Of a stretch of DNA of 64,000 nucleotides, positions 58,200 to 64,000 are shown in pieces. The DNA is from Elusimicrobiota bacterium (GTDB lineage: Bacteria; Elusimicrobiota; Elusimicrobia; FEN-1173), in contig JADKIY010000005.1 in NCBI GenBank assembly GCA_016722575.1, forward strand, positions 124,001 to 188,000. Reading direction: 5' to 3'. Both the position numbers and the translations under genes were made by a program. The notes under the pieces are model-generated. The model worked only from the letters and a program-made list of their open reading frames with translations. It was not told where the DNA came from and did no database searches. Numbering within the stretch: the first letter of the stretch is position 1; each line of letters opens with the position of its first letter.

Positions 58200-59127
58200 C
58201 GACGAAGCGGCGGTCCCGGAGCCAATCGACGACGCGCCGCCGAAGCGCCACGGGCGTTTGGGCGGCCTTCAGGGCGTTTTCGGCCGCCGCGGGATCGGGC
58301 CCCAGGAGTCCGGCCAAACGCCGGGCGAACCGGTCCGCCGACGGTTCCTCGGCCCAGACGGCGGCGGGAACGCGGTCCAAATCGTAAGCGGGGACCGCGA
58401 AGGGCCCCAGGCCCCACTCCGCCAACAAACGGAGCGCGGGCAACGGCCGGTCTTCCTCCAACAAGTGGAACAATTCGTTCCGCCGACGGACGGGGCTGAG
58501 GACCCCGGGCCGGTTTTCCTTGACGGCCCGGTCGATCCACCCGGCCGTGGCGGCTTCCACCGACCACCCGTAGCGGCCCGCGTAACGGGCCGCCCGAAAG
58601 ATCCGGGTGGGATCGTCCTCAAAACTTCGGGGGTGAAGCGCGCGGACCAAACCCCCGGCCAGATCCCCCCGGCCGTCCAAGGGATCCTCGAGGCGGCCGC
58701 GGTTTTCGGGGGTGGCCCGGCAGGCCATGGCGTTGACCGTAAAATCCCGCCGGGCAAAATCCTCGGCCAAAGGAGCGGGGCGAACCGTGGGCAAGGCCCC
58801 CGGCCGGGCGTAGGTTTCCGTACGGGCCGTGGCCACGTCCAGAGCCGTTCCGTCCTTAAAATGCACCGTGAAGGTTAAAAAAGCGGGATGGGATTCGACC
58901 CGGGCGTCTTCCGCCGCGGCGAACGCCTTAACAACGGGCCCCGCCGCCCCTTCGACCACCACGTCCCAATCCTTGGGCGGGCGGTTCAACAAGAGATCCC
59001 GGACGCTTCCGCCGACCAGCACGGCCGCCTGGCCGCGCGAAGCGGCCGCGTCGCCCACCCGCGCCAGTCGCCCGGCCCACAAGGGGGGCAGGCGGTCCCA
59101 CAGCGGAACGTCGGGCGGCCGCGTCAC
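58174..59127 (-). CDS. CCA tRNA nucleotidyltransferase / poly(A) polymerase family protein (short form)
   Basis: A 317-residue class II nucleotidyltransferase. The active-site segment GGSVRDLLLNRPPKDWDVV carries the DxD carboxylates. RRDFTVNAM and the nucleotide-selecting EDDPTRIFRAARYAGR helix are present. The protein ends soon after the body domain, so it is shorter than most CCA-adding enzymes (about 400 or more) and may do only part of CCA addition, as in organisms with split A- and CC-adding enzymes. tRNAs in this window do not encode CCA, so the function is needed. GTG start overlaps the upstream stop. Confidence 0.85.
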   Translation of the reverse strand: MTRPPDVPLWDRLPPLWAGRLARVGDAAASRGQAAVLVGGSVRDLLLNRPPKDWDVVVEGAAGPVVKAFAAAEDARVESHPAFLTFTVHFKDGTALDVATARTETYARPGALPTVRPAPLAEDFARRDFTVNAMACRATPENRGRLEDPLDGRGDLAGGLVRALHPRSFEDDPTRIFRAARYAGRYGWSVEAATAGWIDRAVKENRPGVLSPVRRRNELFHLLEEDRPLPALRLLAEWGLGPFAVPAYDLDRVPAAVWAEEPSADRFARRLAGLLGPDPAAAENALKAAQTPVALRRRVVDWLRDRRFVVDTFGRKN

Positions 59128-60791
59128 CGGCGTTTGGGCATGCGCTTCAGGGCCTGGGTCACGGCGTCGTTTTCCGGATCGAAACGGAGTGCCAACTGAA
59201 GGGAGTGGCGGGCCACCGTGAAATTGCCGACGTCCACGGCGATCAGGCCCAGGATTTCATGGATTTTGGAATCAAAGGGGTTGATTTCCAAGGCGCTCTG
59301 CAACACCGCTTGGGCCTCCTCGTACCGTCCGTCGTCGAAAAACAGATCGCCCAGCAACACGAAGGGCTCGGCAAAAGCCGGGTTTTTCTCCATCGCGAGG
59401 CGAAGGAGGGGCACCGCCGCCTCGGTTTGCCCCGCCGCGACAAGCCCCCGGGCCAGGCGGACCAACAGGAGCCCGTTGTTCGGCGCCGCTTCCAGCCCTT
59501 TCCGGTATTGGGCGGAGGCCGCGGTCCATTGGTTCAGCTGGCGCAATCGATCGCCCGCGCGCAAGAAGGGTTCCAGGTCGGGTCCCGCCCAATGGGCATC
59601 GTCCAGAGGCTTTAGTTGAACCGCCCCCGATAGCGCGCCGGCCGACCCTTCCAAGGTTTCCTCCGGAAGGGATTCCCGCCACCCGGCCTCCAACTCCTCT
59701 TCGCTCGACCCCAGGGCCGCGGCGAAGGCGTCTTCGCGGGCGCGATCTTTCAAGGCGGAAAGAAGCGACCGCAAACCGTTCAGTCCGTGCTCGTCCACCA
59801 AATAGGCCACCGCGTCGGACGTCTCGGCCTGCGCCAGGGCCGCGTTGGCGGGGTCCGGCAGGTGGACGAAGGACGGTTCCATTTTGGCGAAAGGAATCAA
59901 GGGGAGCGCGCCCGCCGCGGGGGCGGTCGACGCGGCCGCCGCGAGCAAACCTTCGTCGTAGGGCGGCAGAACAAATTCATCCGAACGGCGCCAGACGACG
60001 GCGAGATAGCGGGAGATCCCCTCCTCCAACCAGACGGGACACCGGGACCCCGACAGGCGATGAACCGCGGCTCGGGCGTATTCGTGCACCAGGGCGTCCA
60101 ACCAGCGGTAGCCCCGGGCGGTCGCCCGCGGCGACAAAATCATAAGCCGTCCAAATTTAAAAACGGAGATCGCGCCGGTCCGCGCCATGGCGTCCGGCGA
60201 CAGGGTCGACGCGAAGGAAAAACTTTCCACGGTGGGATATATCTCCACCACCATCGTTCCGGAGGACGGCACGCCCAAGAGATCCGCGAATTTGGCGTGG
60301 GCGTTTTCCAACGCCGGCAGGGCGTAATCGCCGAGGAACGCGTCCTCCGCCGGGACCCGCAGGACGAAGTGGTCCGACCGGCTTTCGACGAAACCGCTTT
60401 GAATCGAAACAAGCCCCGACAAATAATTCGCCCGGGATTGGGCCCAGCTGTCCTTCGCGTCGAGAATTTCCAAGGCCTGCTGCGCCCCCGCGTCGTTGCC
60501 CGCGTAAAGTTCCTGAAGGCATCGCACCCGGTTCGCCGCGTCCGCCTTGCCCGCGGCCAGCAATTCTTCATAATAGGTTTGGACCGCGTCCCCGCTTCCC
60601 GACTCCAACAGGGTTTCCACCACGTTGAGAGGCGTGGCCGAACGCGCCAACGCCTGGGCGGCGGTGGGCGGCGCCTCGGACTTGGCCGGCCCCGCCGCCG
60701 CGGGCGCGGCGGCGAGAAACGCCGCCAGCGCCAGACCGCCGACGCGTTTATTTTGACCAATGACGGTAATAGTCTTGAACGATTTTTTCAT
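59124..60791 (-). CDS. Exported TPR protein with a degenerate gluzincin-like domain
   Basis: A 555-residue protein: signal peptide (1-33), a helical region (about 50-130), a domain related to MA-clan metallopeptidases (about 140-265), and TPR repeats (about 400-550). The zinc motif reads H236-E-Y-A-R240 instead of HExxH, while the downstream WLEEG with its Glu is kept. The domain is therefore probably inactive or altered. No good ribosome binding site is seen; the start overlaps the DUF4175 gene by 44 bp. Its stop overlaps the CCA-transferase gene. Confidence 0.78.
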   Translation of the reverse strand: MKKSFKTITVIGQNKRVGGLALAAFLAAAPAAAGPAKSEAPPTAAQALARSATPLNVVETLLESGSGDAVQTYYEELLAAGKADAANRVRCLQELYAGNDAGAQQALEILDAKDSWAQSRANYLSGLVSIQSGFVESRSDHFVLRVPAEDAFLGDYALPALENAHAKFADLLGVPSSGTMVVEIYPTVESFSFASTLSPDAMARTGAISVFKFGRLMILSPRATARGYRWLDALVHEYARAAVHRLSGSRCPVWLEEGISRYLAVVWRRSDEFVLPPYDEGLLAAAASTAPAAGALPLIPFAKMEPSFVHLPDPANAALAQAETSDAVAYLVDEHGLNGLRSLLSALKDRAREDAFAAALGSSEEELEAGWRESLPEETLEGSAGALSGAVQLKPLDDAHWAGPDLEPFLRAGDRLRQLNQWTAASAQYRKGLEAAPNNGLLLVRLARGLVAAGQTEAAVPLLRLAMEKNPAFAEPFVLLGDLFFDDGRYEEAQAVLQSALEINPFDSKIHEILGLIAVDVGNFTVARHSLQLALRFDPENDAVTQALKRMPKRR

Positions 60792-63700
60792 AGTTTTTTG
60801 GGTAACGATCCTTCATGGATTGGCGGAGCGCCCGGCGAAATTCCTCCGACGCCTCCGCCGGGCTTTTCCCCGGAAGCCGCACCGCCGGGGAGGACACGGC
60901 CCCGGGCCTTCCCGCCGTTCGAAACCGCCCCCGCGACCCCGCCGCGCGGGCCGAGGCCCGCGCGCCCGCCCGCGCCAAACTCTCCGCCGCCTCCCGGAGG
61001 AGCGACAAAGCGTTTTCCTGGCGTTGAACGGCGTCGGTCAGGCGGATTTCGCCCAGGGCCTCCGCGGCGGCGCGCATGGAGACGGCGGCCTCGCCCGCCC
61101 GGCGCGCCGGGCCGACGGCGCCGGCCAAGGGGGTCCCCGGCGCGGACAACGACGCCGCGGCCGCGTCCGTGTCGCCGGCCAACGCGGCCTCGGTCGTGGA
61201 TTGACGAAGCGTCCGGATCCGGTCCGCCGGGTCCAAGTCCGAGGCCGGCCGGTCCAGGGCGCCGAAGGCCGCCAGGGTCCGGGAAGATTCGTCGACCATA
61301 CGGCGCAACGTCTCTCCCCAGCGCTTTCGGTCATTGTATTTTTTTTCCTCGTCCCCGGGGGCGGCCGGACCGGGCGGCGGGACCGCCGCGTTGGCCCGCT
61401 CCCATTCGCCGGCGACCCGGCGCAGGGACTCCACGGTCTCGGTCAATCGCGGCACCGCCTGGGCGGGCGAGGATCCCGCCCGTTCCAACGCGGCCACCTG
61501 GGTCCGTACGATCCACAGCCCCTCCCACAGGGAGCGATCAATGTCCCCGCCCCGCCATTCCTTTTCAAGCGCCCCGGCGGCTTCCCGCCATTCCGCCGCC
61601 CGGGTCGGCAGCGCCGCGAGGGCTTGGTCCTGCTCCGCCAAACGGCGCGCGGTGCGACGGTCCGCGACCTCCCGGGAATCGGCCATCAGCGCTTCCTGCC
61701 GCTCCGCCAACGCCAGGACCCGTTGGCGCCAGGCCTCCGCCGCCTCGGAGAACGCCCCGTCGACCCCCGTCCCGCCCGCGGAGCGAAGAGCGGACTCCGC
61801 CGCGTCCAATTTTTCCATGGCCCGGCGGGCGGCCGAGAGGGCGGCCGACGCGTCCCCCAAGGCCAAGGCGGCCATCAGATCCGCGAAATCTTTTTGAACG
61901 TCGTCCAGCCGGAGAAATCGCCGATCGCCGCCCTGGGGATTTTCCCCCGATTCGGGCGGAAGCGCTTCCTGGATCGACTTCTTGAGCCGGGCCAAAGACC
62001 TCTCCAACCCGGCCAGGGTTTTCGCGAGTTCCGCCCGCTGGGCCTCCGTCAGCGCCCCCGCCCGTCCCGCCAACGTCTCGGCCAAAGCCCCCGCGGCCCG
62101 CTTCAATTCCGACGCGTCGTCGGCCCAACGCTGAAAATCCTCTTGGCGGCGGGCGTCGTCGTTGAGCGCGGCCAAACGGTCCAGCGCGGCCTGGACCGAC
62201 TCGGCGCCGCCCGGCTGTCCCCGCTGCAAATCCGCCGCGGCCGACGGGATCGCCGTCTCGGCCACCCCGCTCAATTCCTCGGCGAGGGCGCGCCGCGCCT
62301 CCCCGGCCATCGGGCCGGACAGCGGATCGCGGTCGAGCGCGTCGGCCAGGGCCCCGAGCCGGGCCGCGTCGCCCCGAAGCGAAGACCCCAGAGCCGCCTG
62401 GCGCTCCGCGGCGGAGGACCAATCCACCCCGGGCCCGCGCAGGGATTCCACCAGGCGGGCCTGTTGGGCCCGTCGTTGAGTCAAGGCGTCCCCCCATTCC
62501 GCCAACGACTGAAGCAGCGCCGCGTGTTCCGCCGCGTCGTCGACCACCCAGAATCGCCGGGGTTCGGAAACGCCGACCCCCGACGAACCGTCCCGGACGC
62601 GCCAGCGGAGCGCGAAGCGGTCCCCCGGCGAAAGTTTGATCGCGGACAACGGCCAAACCACCTCCCCCCGGAGCGGATCGCCCCCCGCGCCCGCGCCGGG
62701 GGCGAAGGATTTTTCCAAGGCGCGCTGCGAAGGTCCGTCGTTCAGCGCCCACTCCAGAAACACCGCCGCGATCCCGCGGTCGTCGGAGGCCTCATACGAC
62801 AACGGCGCCTCCTCCCCCACGGACACCCGAAGATCCTCCGCGGGTTCCACCCAGCGAATTTGCGGGGGCGCGTCCGCCCGCAGGGCCACGGACACGTCGG
62901 CCACGTGGACCGGGGCTCCCGGGTCCCCGCGCCGCGCCGCCCAGAGGCCGATCACGGCGGGCCCGTCCACGACCCGGCTCCATTGAAAACGCGGGCCCGG
63001 GGGATTGACGGACCGATAGGTCCCGCCGGCGTCCCCCACCCGAAACTCCGCGACGTCCTCCTCCCACTCTCCGGAGAAAACGATCGCGCCCCCCCGAAGA
63101 GCCTCCGGGGCAAAGGGATTCGCCGCGCGCTCGGACGCGCCCGCGCTCCCCGCCGGGGGGCGCACCTCGGCTGAAAAAACCTTGAGGCGCGGCGGATCGG
63201 TCGGCGTCAGGGTGTACGCGCGGCTTCGATGGCCCCCGCCTTCCAGGCGGTAGCGCGTTTTTCCCCGCAAATTTTCCAAGGAAAGAACGCATCGATCGCC
63301 GTCGACCGCGCTCCACACCCGCCGGGCCCAGGGGCTCCCCTCGCCTTGAACCCAGGGTTCCGGAATCGAGGTCTCGGGACCGGCCAATTGGACCTCGATG
63401 GACACGGTGTCGCCCCGGGGAAAAAAAGCGTCCCCGGGCCGGAGGGAAAGCACCCCGGGGACCGCGTCCGCTCCGAAGGGCCACCACGAATTTTCCGTCC
63501 CGGGCGCCAAACGCGCGAGAGCCAAAAGGAACGACAAGCCGGCGATCCCGACGAGCCATTGCCGACGCCAGGCGGGCGTCCAGAGGTTTCGCGTCATTTC
63601 CGGGAGCCCGGGGGCGGGCCAGGACGCCAGGAGAATCTCCGCCAGCCCCCCGCCCGGTTCCCGGCGGCACAGTTCCCACGCCGTCAAGAACTCGTCGCCC

Positions 63701-63975
63701 GGAGCCCCGGGTCGCGCCAATCGGCGCGCCGTAGCCGGGGCGCTCCAGGGAACGCGCCGGGCGACCCGGACAATCAGTCCGACGGCGACGGCGGCCCCCG
63801 CTCCCCACAGGGATCGGCGCGCCCCCGTCGACAAAATTCCCAGGGCGTCCAGGACGCGGAGGCTCCCGAGGGTTCCCGCGAAAACCGCGAGCGCCGGGCC
63901 CAGGGCCGCCGCCGCGCCGCCGATCCAGGCCAAAAGACGCGCTTGGGCCAATGCCCGCTCCAGTCGTCGACGCAC
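60748..63975 (-). CDS. DUF4175-like large membrane protein
   Basis: A 1075-residue protein. Three hydrophobic helices lie within the first 155 residues (about 14-34, 52-72 and 135-152). The remainder is extracytoplasmic: beta-rich parts up to about 480, then a long Ala/Arg/Glu-rich helical coiled coil. The layout matches DUF4175 proteins, whose function is unknown and which often sit near MoxR/BatA genes. GGAG lies 6 bases before the GTG start. In the 25 bases upstream a - strand frame ends in a TGA at 63979-63977, which may be the tail of another gene of the same operon. Confidence 0.75.
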   Translation of the reverse strand: MRRRLERALAQARLLAWIGGAAAALGPALAVFAGTLGSLRVLDALGILSTGARRSLWGAGAAVAVGLIVRVARRVPWSAPATARRLARPGAPGDEFLTAWELCRREPGGGLAEILLASWPAPGLPEMTRNLWTPAWRRQWLVGIAGLSFLLALARLAPGTENSWWPFGADAVPGVLSLRPGDAFFPRGDTVSIEVQLAGPETSIPEPWVQGEGSPWARRVWSAVDGDRCVLSLENLRGKTRYRLEGGGHRSRAYTLTPTDPPRLKVFSAEVRPPAGSAGASERAANPFAPEALRGGAIVFSGEWEEDVAEFRVGDAGGTYRSVNPPGPRFQWSRVVDGPAVIGLWAARRGDPGAPVHVADVSVALRADAPPQIRWVEPAEDLRVSVGEEAPLSYEASDDRGIAAVFLEWALNDGPSQRALEKSFAPGAGAGGDPLRGEVVWPLSAIKLSPGDRFALRWRVRDGSSGVGVSEPRRFWVVDDAAEHAALLQSLAEWGDALTQRRAQQARLVESLRGPGVDWSSAAERQAALGSSLRGDAARLGALADALDRDPLSGPMAGEARRALAEELSGVAETAIPSAAADLQRGQPGGAESVQAALDRLAALNDDARRQEDFQRWADDASELKRAAGALAETLAGRAGALTEAQRAELAKTLAGLERSLARLKKSIQEALPPESGENPQGGDRRFLRLDDVQKDFADLMAALALGDASAALSAARRAMEKLDAAESALRSAGGTGVDGAFSEAAEAWRQRVLALAERQEALMADSREVADRRTARRLAEQDQALAALPTRAAEWREAAGALEKEWRGGDIDRSLWEGLWIVRTQVAALERAGSSPAQAVPRLTETVESLRRVAGEWERANAAVPPPGPAAPGDEEKKYNDRKRWGETLRRMVDESSRTLAAFGALDRPASDLDPADRIRTLRQSTTEAALAGDTDAAAASLSAPGTPLAGAVGPARRAGEAAVSMRAAAEALGEIRLTDAVQRQENALSLLREAAESLARAGARASARAAGSRGRFRTAGRPGAVSSPAVRLPGKSPAEASEEFRRALRQSMKDRYPKNYEKIVQDYYRHWSK

Positions 63976-64000
63976 GTCACGCTCCGCCGAGGCCGGGCTC

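Noticed and set aside
60760..63174. 804-codon + strand open frame
   Set aside because: It is antisense to the DUF4175 gene, has Arg/Pro/Gly-rich content typical of shadow frames in G+C-rich DNA, and no start signal.
1..64000. CRISPR array, insertion sequence or prophage
   Set aside because: No regular short repeats with spacers, no transposase, integrase or phage structural gene was recognised in any frame.

Overview
The window comes from a G+C-rich bacterium whose genes are packed end to end, often joined by ATGA, GTGA or TGATG overlaps. The gene set suggests a diderm bacterium that makes menaquinone by the futalosine route, heme and glycogen. It includes MqnD, HemE and a ferrochelatase/protoporphyrinogen oxidase fusion, GlgC, GlgA, MalQ, a GH57/DUF3536 enzyme, FtsX with an EnvC-like factor, CsaB with DUF5693, DUF4175 and DUF4301. 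This would fit Elusimicrobiota or a neighbouring phylum. That placement is inference; no rRNA is present to confirm it.

The most informative single feature is a well-matched 28-bp dif site at 35887-35914 (XerC/XerD chromosome-dimer resolution site). It fits the layout: almost every gene left of it is on the + strand and every gene right of about 36.8 kb is on the - strand. Transcription on both sides runs toward this point, as expected at a replication terminus.

Left arm. 1-1864: end of a leucyl aminopeptidase gene, a DJ-1/PfpI protein, a Rieske ferredoxin and mqnD. 1874-11431: one apparent transcription unit from a consensus promoter to a hairpin terminator, holding a sensor kinase, a hybrid kinase, a receiver-adenylate cyclase, an RluA-type pseudouridine synthase, glgC and a GH57/DUF3536 glucan enzyme. 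11481-11952: tRNA-Arg, tRNA-Lys and tRNA-Leu, plus a copied 5' fragment of the tRNA-Arg. 12027-15295: tig-clpP-clpX; this ClpP has Asn where the catalytic Asp is expected. 15320-18084: class V aminotransferase and serA (serine synthesis). 18110-20414: ABC exporter and a TPR protein. 20470-28879: small membrane protein, receiver protein, hemE, the heme fusion gene, malQ, a second ABC exporter and a dienelactone hydrolase-like protein. 28937-32707: tRNA-Met, a FecR protein, an LtaS-like sulfatase-fold enzyme and a HAMP protein.

Terminus region, 32676-36799: two short leftward genes (DUF3108 and a zinc-ribbon protein), a LysR regulator coupled to a small Spy-like exported protein, a gene of unknown function, dif, a 61-residue protein of unknown function, and 512 bp without a convincing gene between convergent ends.

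Right arm (all - strand). 44721 down to 36800: phosphohexomutase, eno, ftsB, zinc ribbon, DUF4301, rfbA-like and a polar amino-acid ABC transporter whose binding protein and permease are fused. 63975 down to 44769: DUF4175, TPR/gluzincin-like, CCA-transferase-like, trpS, scpA, scpB, galT, glgA, DUF5693, csaB, ftsX, envC-like, ctpA, a hypothetical gene, tsaD and dusB. Consensus promoters precede trpS and the phosphohexomutase gene. No insertion sequence, prophage or CRISPR array was seen.
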